From: Thiobacillus sp.
GTDB lineage: Bacteria; Pseudomonadota; Gammaproteobacteria; Burkholderiales; Thiobacillaceae
Assembly (NCBI GenBank): GCA_020217265.1
Contig: JAIWOS010000109.1
Location: 1 to 10,583 of the forward strand
Length of the DNA: 10,583 nucleotides
Direction of reading: 5' to 3'
The notes beneath the pieces were generated by a model that was not told the DNA's origin, did not search any database, and worked only from the letters and a program-made list of their open reading frames with translations. The position numbers and the translations under genes were made by a program. This document shows, piece by piece, positions 1-6,675 of this stretch (position 1 is its first letter; each line of letters opens with the position of its first letter).

Positions 1-146
1 GGCGCAATCAGCCGCGCCTCGAACACCGGCGGCGGCGCAGGCTCGTCGCCGGACGGCCATTGCAGGGCCAGCCCGCCAAGCAGCGCCGCGTGCAGCAGCA
101 GCGAAACGGCCAGCGCGACGACTGCCTGACGCAGGCCGCGCCGCAT
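1..146 (-). CDS. N-terminus of a membrane-anchored, proline-rich hypothetical protein (partial; possibly a second DUF3108 protein)
   Basis: The 48 visible residues begin MRRGLRQAVVALAVSLLLHA, run through one hydrophobic segment (about residues 8-28), then turn proline-rich (PSGDEPAPPPVFEARL). This is the pattern of a single N-terminal membrane anchor followed by a periplasmic proline-rich linker, with the basic residues on the cytoplasmic side. The ATG lies one base after the TGA of the upstream DUF3108 gene (sequence TGAGATG on the minus strand), so the two are very probably translationally coupled and part of the purM-purN operon. The gene runs off the left edge. In betaproteobacteria I expect a second DUF3108-type protein here; that assignment is inferred from context and from the linker style, because the diagnostic domain is outside the window. 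Confidence 0.6.
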   Translation of the reverse strand, partial: MRRGLRQAVVALAVSLLLHAALLGGLALQWPSGDEPAPPPVFEARLIA

Positions 147-147
147 C

Positions 148-951
148 TCAGCCCGGGATGCGCGCGCGCGCCAGGCGCTGCTCGAGCGTAACGCCATCCT
201 CGATCACGCGGATGCGCACCGGCAGATTGCCACGCGCCGGCGCGACCCAGACCGCCACCTGCTTTTCGTCGGGCTGCTGGCCGACGCGCTGATACAGCAC
301 GGTCGCCAGCGCGCCGAGCGGCGTGGCGATCGTGCCGCCGTCCTGCCGGGCGTACCGGTACTCGTGGAGATCGCGGCCGCTCACCACCTGCAGCGCGTAC
401 TCCGTCGGCAGCCTGGGCACGAACATGAACTGGTAGATCTGCGACAGCTGATCCTGCGCACCCGGCTTCAGATCGGGCACGCGCCGGGTCTCTCCCTTGT
501 AGCGGTAGACGATGCTGCGCTGCGTCCAGTCGAGCTGGGCGGTCGCCAGCTTGTTCGGCGCGTCGCTGCGCGCATGCTCGAACTGTGCCGGACGCAAGCC
601 CTGCGGCGTCACCGCGCCGCTGCTCGCAAGCCGGATGTTGCCTGGCCACAGGAGCTTCAGCGGGCCGGACGCGCGCATTTCGCTGGTCAGCGTGTACTGG
701 GTGCCCTGCTGGACGTAGGTATCGGTCACCTCGCCCAGCTTCTGGCCGTTGCGATAGAGGTCGTAGCCCAGCTCCATGCGCTGCGGGACAGTCGATTCCA
801 CACGGGCTTTAGCCCGTAGTGGATCGGAGTCCCCTTGTGGGATAGACGATTCCACTCGGGTTTTGGCCCCTGGGGGGGCGGAATCCGCAGGAGGCGCCGC
901 CTGGGCGACGACGGCAACCAGACCAAACAACAGCAGGAAGGATTTCAGCAT
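148..951 (-). CDS. Secreted DUF3108 domain-containing protein
   Basis: A 267-residue protein of unknown biochemical function. It opens with a classical signal peptide (MLKSFLLLFGLVAVVAQA, likely cut after A18), so it should act in the periplasm or outer envelope. Residues 19-57 form a low-complexity linker holding two copies of an 11-residue repeat (AKTRVESSIPQ at 29-39 and AKARVESTVPQ at 47-57). The DUF3108 part follows at about 58-262, starting ELGYDLYRNGQKLGEV and ending EDGVTLEQRL; I name the family from overall resemblance. The ATG at 951 was chosen because a GGAAAG ribosome site sits 6 bases upstream and a signal peptide follows at once. The reading frame is open upstream to 1047, but that part lies inside purN. 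The start is 2 bases after the purN stop, which suggests coupled translation. The linker is encoded by a palindromic DNA repeat and is probably not conserved in relatives. Confidence 0.85.
   Translation of the reverse strand: MLKSFLLLFGLVAVVAQAAPPADSAPPGAKTRVESSIPQGDSDPLRAKARVESTVPQRMELGYDLYRNGQKLGEVTDTYVQQGTQYTLTSEMRASGPLKLLWPGNIRLASSGAVTPQGLRPAQFEHARSDAPNKLATAQLDWTQRSIVYRYKGETRRVPDLKPGAQDQLSQIYQFMFVPRLPTEYALQVVSGRDLHEYRYARQDGGTIATPLGALATVLYQRVGQQPDEKQVAVWVAPARGNLPVRIRVIEDGVTLEQRLARARIPG
781..867. repeat. In-frame palindromic repeat plus diverged half-copy inside the DUF3108 gene
   Basis: Bases 785-834 form a long imperfect inverted repeat. The left arm 785-808 (GGGAC, GTCGATTCCAC, CGGGCT) pairs with the right arm 811-834 (AGCCCG, GTGGATCG, GTCCC) around a two-base TT centre, with a few mismatches. 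A related direct copy of the left part lies 54 bases further on: 781-813 and 835-867 match at 26 of 33 positions. Both lie in frame and encode the repeated AK-RVES--PQ peptide between signal peptide and domain. This looks like a dispersed palindromic element, in the style of REP or Rickettsia palindromic elements, that was accepted into a coding linker. Its dispersal in the genome cannot be seen from this window. Confidence 0.7.
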
Positions 952-953
952 GC

Positions 954-1586
954 TCAGCTTTCCGTGGACAACACGGACTGTGACGCGGAATCGTCCCGCA
1001 AGTTTACGCGGCCACACTTGTTTACCAGACGGCCCTCGGCGAACCACTGGATCGCGCGCGGATAGATGCGGTGCTCCTGCGCCAGCACCCGCGCCGCGAG
1101 CGTGTCCGGCGTGTCGTCGGCGCGCACCGGTACCGCCGCCTGGATCACGATGGGGCCATGGTCGAGTTCGGCGGTGACGAAGTGCACGGTGCAGCCGTGG
1201 ACCTTCACGCCTTCGGCGAGCGCGCGTTCGTGGGTTTTGAGGCCGGGAAACGCCGGCAGGAGCGAGGGGTGGATGTTGAGCAGGCGCCCTTCGAAACGCG
1301 CGATGAACGCGGGCGACAGGATGCGCATGTAGCCCGCGAGCACGACGAGATCAGGTTGGTGACGTTCGACTTCATCGGCGAGCCGGGCGTCAAAAACTTC
1401 GCGGTCGGCGAACTGCGTGTGATCGAGCGCAACGGCAGTGAGGCCGTGCTCGCGCGCGAACGCCAGTCCTGCGGCCTCTGGGCGGTTGCTGATCACCGCC
1501 ACGATGTCGATCGGCAGCCCGGCCTCGACGATCGCGCGAAAATTGCTGCCGCGCCCCGACAAGAGGACGACGACGCGGCAACTCAC
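954..1586 (-). CDS. purN: Phosphoribosylglycinamide formyltransferase (GAR transformylase), folate-dependent
   Basis: Transfers the formyl group of 10-formyltetrahydrofolate to GAR, the third step of de novo purine synthesis, in the cytoplasm. The 210-residue length matches the family. Visible motifs are the phosphate-binding loop SGRGSNF (10-16), [12 protein letters not shown] (104-115) and the segment [17 protein letters not shown] (130-146). N104, H106 and D142 correspond to the catalytic Asn106, His108 and Asp144 of the E. coli enzyme. The start is a GTG at 1586 that overlaps the purM stop (GTGA). The frame is open further upstream, but that part lies inside purM and is not PurN-like. The overlap and direction show a purM-purN operon with coupled translation. 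The C-terminal tail after about residue 190 ([13 protein letters not shown]) is polar and probably variable. Confidence 0.96.
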   Translation of the reverse strand: MSCRVVVLLSGRGSNFRAIVEAGLPIDIVAVISNRPEAAGLAFAREHGLTAVALDHTQFADREVFDARLADEVERHQPDLVVLAGYMRILSPAFIARFEGRLLNIHPSLLPAFPGLKTHERALAEGVKVHGCTVHFVTAELDHGPIVIQAAVPVRADDTPDTLAARVLAQEHRIYPRAIQWFAEGRLVNKCGRVNLRDDSASQSVLSTES

Positions 1587-2611
1587 GAATAGAGCACCTG
1601 CTCGGCGCCTTCCGGGCGCGCGACGATCTCGCCGATCTTCCACACGGTTTCGCCGCTGGCTTTGAGTTGCGCCTGCGCGGCGTCGGCATCGGCCGCCGCG
1701 ACGACGACGCACAGGCCGATGCCGCAGTTGAAGGTGCGCAGCATTTCCATCGGATCGACGTTGCCCGCCTGTTGCAGCCAGTCGAACAGCGGCGGGCGCG
1801 TCCACGCGGCGAGATCCACGCGCGCGGCGACGGCTTCGGGCAGGCAGCGCGGCAGGTTGCCGGTGATGCCGCCGCCGGTGATGTGCGCCATGCCTTTCAC
1901 TGCGAGCCTCTCCATCAGGCCGAGCATCGGCTTCACGTAGATGCGCGTCGGCGCCATCACCACGTCGGCAAACGGCTGGCCGTGGAAATCGGATTTGAGG
2001 CCGATGCCCGAGACGTCGATGAGCTTGCGGATGAGCGAATAACCGTTGGAATGCGCGCCCGACGACGCCAGCCCCAGCACCACGTCGCCCGGCGCAATGT
2101 CCGTCCCACCGATGACTTTGGATTTTTCGACCACGCCGACGGCAAAGCCCGCCAGGTCGTATTCGCCGTCGGGATACATGCCCGGCATCTCGGCGGTCTC
2201 GCCGCCGATCAACGCGCAGCCCGCCTGCTCGCAGCCGGTGGCAATGCCTGCGATCACCGCCTCGGCGGTGTCGAGGCTGAGCTTGCCGGTGGCGAAGTAA
2301 TCGAGGAAGAACAGCGGCTCGGCGCCCTGCACCAGAATGTCGTTCACGCTCATGGCGACGAGGTCGATGCCGACGGTGTCGTGGCGATTCAGTTCGAACG
2401 CCAGCTTGAGCTTGGTGCCGACGCCGTCGGTGCCCGACACCAGCACCGGCTCCTTGTACTTCTTCGAAATTTCGATCAGCGCGCCGAAGCCGCCGATACC
2501 GGCGAGCACTTCGGGGCGCATCGTGCGTTTGGCGTGCGGCTTGATGCGTTCGACCAGCGCGTCGCCGGCGTCGATATCGACCCCCGCATCTTTGTAGGAA
2601 ATGGAAGACAC
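1583..2611 (-). CDS. purM: Phosphoribosylformylglycinamidine cyclo-ligase (AIR synthetase)
   Basis: Converts FGAM and ATP to AIR, the fifth step of de novo purine synthesis. The protein has 342 residues, normal for PurM. Conserved blocks are [20 protein letters not shown] near the N-terminus, [10 protein letters not shown] (59-68), [11 protein letters not shown] (81-91), [10 protein letters not shown] (96-105), [11 protein letters not shown] (136-146) and later [11 protein letters not shown] and [17 protein letters not shown], all typical of the PurM/PurL ATP-grasp-unrelated superfamily. The start is GTG at 2611, supported by GGAG six bases upstream (2618-2621 on the complementary strand) and by the conserved N-terminus. 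It is the first gene of a minus-strand operon with purN and two envelope genes, and is divergent from the AI-2E-type gene. Confidence 0.97.
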   Translation of the reverse strand: MSSISYKDAGVDIDAGDALVERIKPHAKRTMRPEVLAGIGGFGALIEISKKYKEPVLVSGTDGVGTKLKLAFELNRHDTVGIDLVAMSVNDILVQGAEPLFFLDYFATGKLSLDTAEAVIAGIATGCEQAGCALIGGETAEMPGMYPDGEYDLAGFAVGVVEKSKVIGGTDIAPGDVVLGLASSGAHSNGYSLIRKLIDVSGIGLKSDFHGQPFADVVMAPTRIYVKPMLGLMERLAVKGMAHITGGGITGNLPRCLPEAVAARVDLAAWTRPPLFDWLQQAGNVDPMEMLRTFNCGIGLCVVVAAADADAAQAQLKASGETVWKIGEIVARPEGAEQVLYS

Positions 2612-2638
2612 ACCCGGCTCCAGACAGAAAAGTGCGTT

Positions 2639-2644
2639 ATTTTA
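2639..2644 (-). promoter_or_regulatory. Candidate -10 element for the purM operon
   Basis: On the minus strand this reads TAAAAT, five of six matches to the sigma-70 consensus. It is the only AT-rich hexamer in the short divergent gap, and it would place a transcript start about 20 bases before the purM GTG. No good -35 hexamer is found 16-18 bases further upstream, and no PurR-like operator is visible. The element overlaps the leader of the divergent plus-strand gene. Confidence 0.3.
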
Positions 2645-2651
2645 CCGTCTT

Positions 2652-3740
2652 ATGCCGACACCACGCCCCCCCGCCCTGCCCTGGTTCGCCCTCGCCGCCC
2701 TGCTCGTCGCGGGCGGCCTGGTGTACCTGCTGGCGCCCGTGCTCACGCCCTTTCTCGCGGGCGCGCTTTTGGCCTACATTTTCGACCCGCTGGTCGACCG
2801 CCTGGAGGCGCGCGGCCTGTCGCGCGCCACCGGCACCGTCGCCGTGATCGTCCTCGCCGGGCTGGGGCTATTCGCCCTGCTGCTCGTCGCGCTGCCGCTG
2901 TTCCAGGGCCAGTTCGCCGAACTGTCGCATCGCATTCCGGCCGCGCTGGAACTGCTGCAAACGCGTCTGCTGCCGTGGCTGTCGCAGACTTTCGGCATCA
3001 CGATCGACACCGACCTCGGCACGCTGAAAGCCTGGCTCACCGCAAAGGCCGCCCAGAACGGCGCCGACTGGCTGCCCACCCTGCAAACCGGCGCGCTCGC
3101 CATCGTCGGCATTCTCGCCAACCTGCTCCTGATTCCGGTGGTGATGTTCTACCTGCTGCGCGACTGGGATGTGATGGTCGCGCGCGTCGCCGCGCTCACG
3201 CCGCGCCCATGGATGCCGACCGTCACCCGCGTCGCGCGCGCGATGGACGCGGTGGTCGGCGAATTCCTGCGCGGCCAGCTGGCGGTGATGCTCGCCCTGT
3301 CGGTGTATTACACGCTCGCGCTGTGGCTCGCCGGGCTCGACTACGCGCTGCCGATCGGCCTGCTCACCGGCGTGCTGTCCTTCGTGCCCTTCCTTGGTTT
3401 TGGCCTGGGCATGATCCTCGCGCTCCTGGTCGCCCTCCTTCAGTTTGGCGACTGGACAGGCATTGCCGCAGTAGCGGGCATTTACTTCGCAGGGCAGATC
3501 CTGGAAAGCTACGTGTTCACGCCGCGCCTGGTCGGCGAACGCGTCGGCCTGCATCCGGTGGCAGTGATTTTCGCGCTGGCGGCGTTTGGCCAGCTGTTCG
3601 GCTTTGTCGGCGTGTTGCTGGCGGTGCCGCTGGCGGCGATCCTGCTGGTCGCGCTGCGCGAGCTGCGCGGCGCCTATGTCGCCAGCGCCTTCTACGGCGG
3701 CGGCTATAATCCGGCGTCCCCTGCTTCCCCCGTTTCTGCC
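2652..3740 (+). CDS. AI-2E/PerM family (UPF0118) membrane transporter, without its own stop codon
   Basis: A polytopic inner-membrane protein of the family that includes PerM and E. coli TqsA; the substrate cannot be told. Hydrophobic segments lie at about residues 11-29, 31-46, 62-82, 148-168, 204-228, 234-262, 268-288 and 303-335, with the large soluble loop at 83-147 typical of the family. Signature stretches are [20 protein letters not shown] (33-52), [12 protein letters not shown] (162-173), [13 protein letters not shown] (241-253) and [15 protein letters not shown] (289-303). I chose ATG 2652 because similarity begins right after it. ATG 2601, in frame, would overlap the purM start by 11 bases. 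Neither has a good ribosome site. The domain should end near residue 348 (3695), yet the frame stays open through [20 protein letters not shown] into purC. A TAA in the next frame at 3707-3709 hints at a missing or extra base. The end given here is the base before the PurC ATG. Confidence 0.85.
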
Positions 3741-3743
3741 ATG
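3690..3743 (+). other. Stop-less junction between the AI-2E-type gene and purC
   Basis: Reading codons from 3690 gives TTC TAC GGC GGC GGC TAT AAT CCG and continues without a stop to ATG at 3741, so 2652-4625 is one frame encoding 657 residues. In the +2 frame a TAA lies at 3707-3709; one additional base shortly upstream (for example TTC TAC CGG CGG CGG CTA TAA) would give the transporter a normal end. The linker is rich in Ala, Ser and Pro with no recognisable domain. Confidence 0.8.
3705..3710 (+). promoter_or_regulatory. Candidate -10 element (TATAAT) for purC
   Basis: A perfect sigma-70 -10 hexamer, TATAAT, sits 30 bases before the PurC ATG, predicting a leader of about 24 bases. Both codons it would form (TAT, AAT) are the disfavoured choices in this GC-rich gene, which argues that the bases are kept for regulation and not for protein. 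No -35 match is seen at 15-18 bases upstream, and no Shine-Dalgarno sequence lies in the pyrimidine-rich stretch before the ATG. Confidence 0.4.
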
Positions 3744-4625
3744 TCCGCGCCGCTTCTCGAATCCAGGATCACCTCGCTGCCGCTCGTCCACAAGGGCAAG
3801 GTGCGCGACATCTACGCCGTCGGCGACGACAAGCTCCTGATCGTCACCACCGACCGTCTCTCCGCCTTCGACGTGGTGATGCCGACGCCGATCCCCGGCA
3901 AGGGCGAGGTGCTGACGAAAGTCTCCGCCTTCTGGTTCGACAAGCTCAAAGCCATCGTGCCCAGCCAGGCGCTCGCCATCGATCCCGAATCCGTGGTCGC
4001 CGCCAACGAGCGCGACCAGGTCGCAGGGCGCGCCATCGTGGTGAAAAAACTCAAGGCGCTGCCGGTCGAGGCCATCGTGCGCGGCTATCTGGTCGGCTCG
4101 GGCTGGAAGGAATACCAGGCCAGCCAGTCGGTGTGCGGCATCGCCCTGCCGGCGGGACTGCAGCAGGCCGACCGTCTGCCCGAGCCGATCTTCACACCCT
4201 CGACCAAGGCCGCCGTGGGCGCGCACGACGAGAACATCAGCTTTACCCAGATGGCCGCGCTGATAGGTCAGGAACTGGCCGATCAGGTGCGCGACGTCAG
4301 CCTTGCCCTGTACAAGGCTGCCGCAGAGTATGCGCTCACCCGCGGCATCATCATCGCCGACACCAAGTTCGAATTCGGCCTCGACGCCGACGGCAAGCTG
4401 GTGTGGATCGACGAGGCGCTCACCCCCGATTCTTCGCGTTTCTGGCCCGCCAACCAGTACCGCCCCGGCAGCAACCCACCCAGTTTCGACAAGCAGTTCG
4501 TGCGCGACTGGCTGGAGGCGTCCGGCTGGAACAAGCAGGCGCCGGGCCCCGAGCTGCCGCCGGAGATCGTCGCGAAAACCGCCGAAAAATACCGCGAGGC
4601 GATGACGCGCTTGCTGAACGGCTGA
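3741..4625 (+). CDS. purC: Phosphoribosylaminoimidazole-succinocarboxamide synthase (SAICAR synthetase)
   Basis: Joins CAIR and aspartate with ATP to give SAICAR in de novo purine synthesis, in the cytoplasm. The 294 residues from this ATG match the longer, yeast-like class of SAICAR synthases. Conserved motifs are GKVRDIY (19-25), TDRLSAFDV (37-45), [13 protein letters not shown] (113-125), PSTKA (153-157), DTKFEFG (207-213) and [12 protein letters not shown] (224-235), covering the nucleotide and CAIR/aspartate sites. The start is set by the conserved N-terminus [15 protein letters not shown], not by a ribosome site, since none is visible. The frame is continuous upstream with the AI-2E-type membrane protein, so the enzyme may be made as a C-terminal part of a fusion, from its own start, or both. 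It is near purM and purN but on the opposite strand. Confidence 0.95.
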   Translation: MSAPLLESRITSLPLVHKGKVRDIYAVGDDKLLIVTTDRLSAFDVVMPTPIPGKGEVLTKVSAFWFDKLKAIVPSQALAIDPESVVAANERDQVAGRAIVVKKLKALPVEAIVRGYLVGSGWKEYQASQSVCGIALPAGLQQADRLPEPIFTPSTKAAVGAHDENISFTQMAALIGQELADQVRDVSLALYKAAAEYALTRGIIIADTKFEFGLDADGKLVWIDEALTPDSSRFWPANQYRPGSNPPSFDKQFVRDWLEASGWNKQAPGPELPPEIVAKTAEKYREAMTRLLNG

Positions 4626-4678
4626 ATTGCCCGCGCAGGGCCGCAGCAGCGCGAAGAAAACCTCCCGGCCGCATGGCC

Positions 4679-4695
4679 TGCGCGCCCGCCGCGCA
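4679..4695. terminator. Small GC-rich hairpin between convergent genes (possible terminator)
   Basis: TGCGCG (4679-4684) and CGCGCA (4690-4695) form a perfect six-base-pair stem with a five-base loop in the 76-base gap between the ends of purC and the hydrolase gene. There is no adjacent T run on the plus strand; on the minus strand a GGTTTTC lies some 15 bases further. It could slow polymerase from both sides but is not a textbook intrinsic terminator. Confidence 0.25.
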
Positions 4696-4701
4696 TGAAC
4701 G

Positions 4702-5454
4702 CTACTTCAGGCTTGCGCCGAGGAAATCCGCCACCGCGTCGACCATGGCGCCTTCGTGGCCGGTGAAGAAATGGTCGGTCCTGGAGATCGCTGCCTGCCT
4801 CGACGCCGGGTTGGCCAGACTGCCCTTGCGCGTCTTTGCGCTGGCGAGCACCGCCGGCAGGTCGTTGTCTCCGTACAGGTCGAGGACAGGCAATTTAACT
4901 TCGCCGTAGTCCGTGTACGAAGCCCCCAGGCTCGCCCACGAGCGCACGGCCGGGTCGGGCGTGCCCTTCAGGTATTCCAGGCTCATGCGCGATCCCAGGC
5001 TGTGCGACACCACGGCGATGTGCGCATACCCCTTGGCCTTGAGGAAGGCGACCGCTTCGGCAATGCGCTCGGCCGCCTCGGGGAAGGTCGGCGGATAGGC
5101 CTCCCCGCGGGCGTCGGCGGCCAGCACCGGCATCTGGATCGACAGCGTGGTGAAGCCGCGGTCAGCCAGCTCGGTACGCAGGGTGCCGACCATGCCCCAG
5201 TCGGGGTGGATGCCCATGCCATGAACGACGATGGCCGCCCGGTCGCTGCCCGCGGCCGGGGTGAAAAGCGCGAGGAACTTGCGATGGCCGCGCGGCGTCA
5301 GGAGGTAGACCGGATCGCCGACGACCACCCCCGGCACCACCTCGTCGGCCCACTTTTTCTCGCGGACATAGTCGGCAGTCGCGGCATCTGCCAGCGGTCC
5401 GACCAGCAGAACCCACACCCCGGCCAGCAGGGACAAATATCGGCTTTTCTTCAT
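4702..5454 (-). CDS. Secreted alpha/beta hydrolase-fold protein, DUF3530-like
   Basis: A 250-residue protein with a clear signal peptide (MKKSRYLSLLAGVWVLLVGP, likely cut after A24), so it is expected in the periplasm. The fold is suggested by the HGMG oxyanion-type loop (78-81), the strand and nucleophile elbow VVSHSLGS with candidate nucleophile S152, an acid in LYGDND (D196 or D198) and the final histidine H228 in RTDHFF. The block HPDWGMVGTLRTELADRG followed by TLSIQMPVLAADA resembles DUF3530 proteins, whose substrate is unknown. The elbow has Ser in place of the usual first Gly of GxSxG. The start is supported by AGGAG eight bases upstream of the ATG. It is divergent from rpfG and convergent with purC. 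A lipase or esterase role is possible but not shown. Confidence 0.8.
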   Translation of the reverse strand: MKKSRYLSLLAGVWVLLVGPLADAATADYVREKKWADEVVPGVVVGDPVYLLTPRGHRKFLALFTPAAGSDRAAIVVHGMGIHPDWGMVGTLRTELADRGFTTLSIQMPVLAADARGEAYPPTFPEAAERIAEAVAFLKAKGYAHIAVVSHSLGSRMSLEYLKGTPDPAVRSWASLGASYTDYGEVKLPVLDLYGDNDLPAVLASAKTRKGSLANPASRQAAISRTDHFFTGHEGAMVDAVADFLGASLK

Positions 5455-5494
5455 ATTCCCGCTCCTGCGCGTTAAAGTTAGAAACTCGCCGCCC

Positions 5495-5500
5495 GATAAT
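5495..5500 (+). promoter_or_regulatory. Candidate -10 element of the rpfG-rpfC operon
   Basis: GATAAT matches five of six consensus bases and lies about 40 bases before the rpfG GTG at 5542. The best -35 candidate, TTAAAG at 5472-5477 with a 17-base spacer, is poor (three of six). The hexamer overlaps the -10 proposed for the divergent gene, so the two promoters may compete or share control. Confidence 0.25.
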
Positions 5501-5524
5501 TCAATGAAATCGGGGTTTTATCAA
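5496..5524 (-). promoter_or_regulatory. Candidate sigma-70 promoter of the DUF3530-like gene
   Basis: On the minus strand, TTGATA (5519-5524, five of six to TTGACA) is followed after exactly 17 bases by AATTAT (5496-5501, four of six to TATAAT). The predicted transcript start lies about 35 bases before the ATG at 5454. The gap is distinctly AT-rich compared with the surrounding genes. Confidence 0.4.
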
Positions 5525-5541
5525 TCGTTCAGGCATCCATC

Positions 5542-6666
5542 GTGACCGTCAATCCGCTACGCGTCGTTCCCACCTCGTCGCCGAGCACGCCGACCCGTGA
5601 CCCCCGCCAGAAGGGCGGCGCGCGCGTGGTCATCGTCGACGACCGCGGCACCGCGCGCAGCCTGCTCGAAGGCCTGGCGCGCACGCTGGAACCCGGCGTC
5701 ATCGTGGAAAGCCACGCCGACCCGCTCGAGGCGCTGGCGCGCATGGAAACCGAAGTGCCCGACCTCATCATCACCGACTACCGCATGCCGAACATGGACG
5801 GCATCGAGTTCACCCGCCGCATCCGCGCCCAGCGCCGGCTGGCCGACGTGCCCATCATCATCGTCACCGTAGTGGAAGACCGCCAGATCCGCTACCAGGC
5901 GCTGGAAAATGGCGCGACCGACTTCCTCACCCGTCCGATCGACCCGCAGGAATGCCGCGCCCGCTGCCTCAACCTCCTGGCCCTGCGGCGCAGCCAGAAA
6001 CTGGTGAGCGAGCGCGCGCTATGGCTGGAAGAACAGGTGATGCACGCCACCCGCGAAGTGCGCACGCGCGAACGCGAAACCCTCTTGAAACTGGCGAAAG
6101 CCGGCGAATACCGCGACCAGGACACCGGCAACCACATCATCCGCATGTCGAAATACGCGCGGCTCATCGCCGAGGAGCTCAAGCTCACCGCGATGGAGTG
6201 CGACGAGATCGAGGCGGCCGCGCCGATGCACGACATCGGCAAGATCGGCATCCCCGACCAGATCCTGTTGAAGCCCGACCACCACACGCCGGAGGAGCAG
6301 GCCATCATGCGGCGCCACCCTGTCATCGGGCACGAAATCCTCGCCGGAAGCCCATCGCGCTACCTGCAAATGGGCGCGATCATCGCGCTCGGGCATCACG
6401 AGAAATTCGACGGCAGCGGCTACCCGCAGGGTCTGGCCGGCGAGGCGATCCCGCTGCCGGCCCGCATCGTCGCGGTCGCCGATGTGTTCGATGCGCTCAC
6501 CTCGAAACGCCCCTACAAGGGCGCGTGGTCGTTCCAGGAGGCGCTCAACTACATCCAGGCGCAAAATGGCAAGCATTTCGACCCGGCCTGCGTGCGCGCC
6601 TTCGAGCTGAGGATCGACGCGGTGGCAACCATCATGCGCGACCTGGGCGACGAGACCCAAGCCTGA
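5542..6666 (+). CDS. rpfG: RpfG-type two-component response regulator: receiver plus HD-GYP c-di-GMP phosphodiesterase
   Basis: In xanthomonads RpfG is phosphorylated by RpfC when DSF is sensed and then degrades cyclic di-GMP through its HD-GYP domain. This protein has 374 residues, close to the Xanthomonas RpfG. The receiver domain covers about 28-146: acidic pair D33/D34, phosphoacceptor D79 in ITDYRMPNMDG, T109. The usual lysine before the last proline is arginine (R131 in FLTRPID). A helical linker (about 150-182) leads to the HD-GYP domain (about 183-370): H198, the H230-D231 pair in MHDIGKIGIPD, H259, and HHEKFDGSGYP (285-295) carrying the GYP signature and metal ligands. There are no membrane segments, so it is cytoplasmic. 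The GTG start has CAGG eight bases upstream; the first 25 residues are a Ser/Thr/Pro-rich tail. rpfC starts 9 bases after its stop. The neighbours raise confidence in RpfG over a generic HD-GYP regulator. Confidence 0.9.
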   Translation: MTVNPLRVVPTSSPSTPTRDPRQKGGARVVIVDDRGTARSLLEGLARTLEPGVIVESHADPLEALARMETEVPDLIITDYRMPNMDGIEFTRRIRAQRRLADVPIIIVTVVEDRQIRYQALENGATDFLTRPIDPQECRARCLNLLALRRSQKLVSERALWLEEQVMHATREVRTRERETLLKLAKAGEYRDQDTGNHIIRMSKYARLIAEELKLTAMECDEIEAAAPMHDIGKIGIPDQILLKPDHHTPEEQAIMRRHPVIGHEILAGSPSRYLQMGAIIALGHHEKFDGSGYPQGLAGEAIPLPARIVAVADVFDALTSKRPYKGAWSFQEALNYIQAQNGKHFDPACVRAFELRIDAVATIMRDLGDETQA

Positions 6667-6675
6667 TCCGGCATC

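Noticed and set aside
1587..1805. Longer purN open frame starting upstream at 1805.
   Set aside because: The extra part is the third-frame shadow of purM and lacks PurN similarity; the GTG at 1586 gives the normal family length.
1667..3709. A 680-codon open frame on the plus strand across purM and the transporter gene.
   Set aside because: It is antisense to purM and out of frame with the transporter; the translation is rich in Arg, Ala, His and Gly without any domain, as expected of a shadow frame in GC-rich DNA. Its final TAA matters only as the possible lost transporter stop.
2652..3740. Evidence for AI-2 quorum sensing from the AI-2E-type protein.
   Set aside because: The family name is historical and most members do not have AI-2 as shown substrate; there is no luxS or lsr gene here, so I draw no signalling conclusion.
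2868..4226. A 452-codon open frame on the minus strand opposite the transporter and purC.
   Set aside because: Low-complexity, charged translation with no family resemblance, fully covered by two recognised domains on the other strand.
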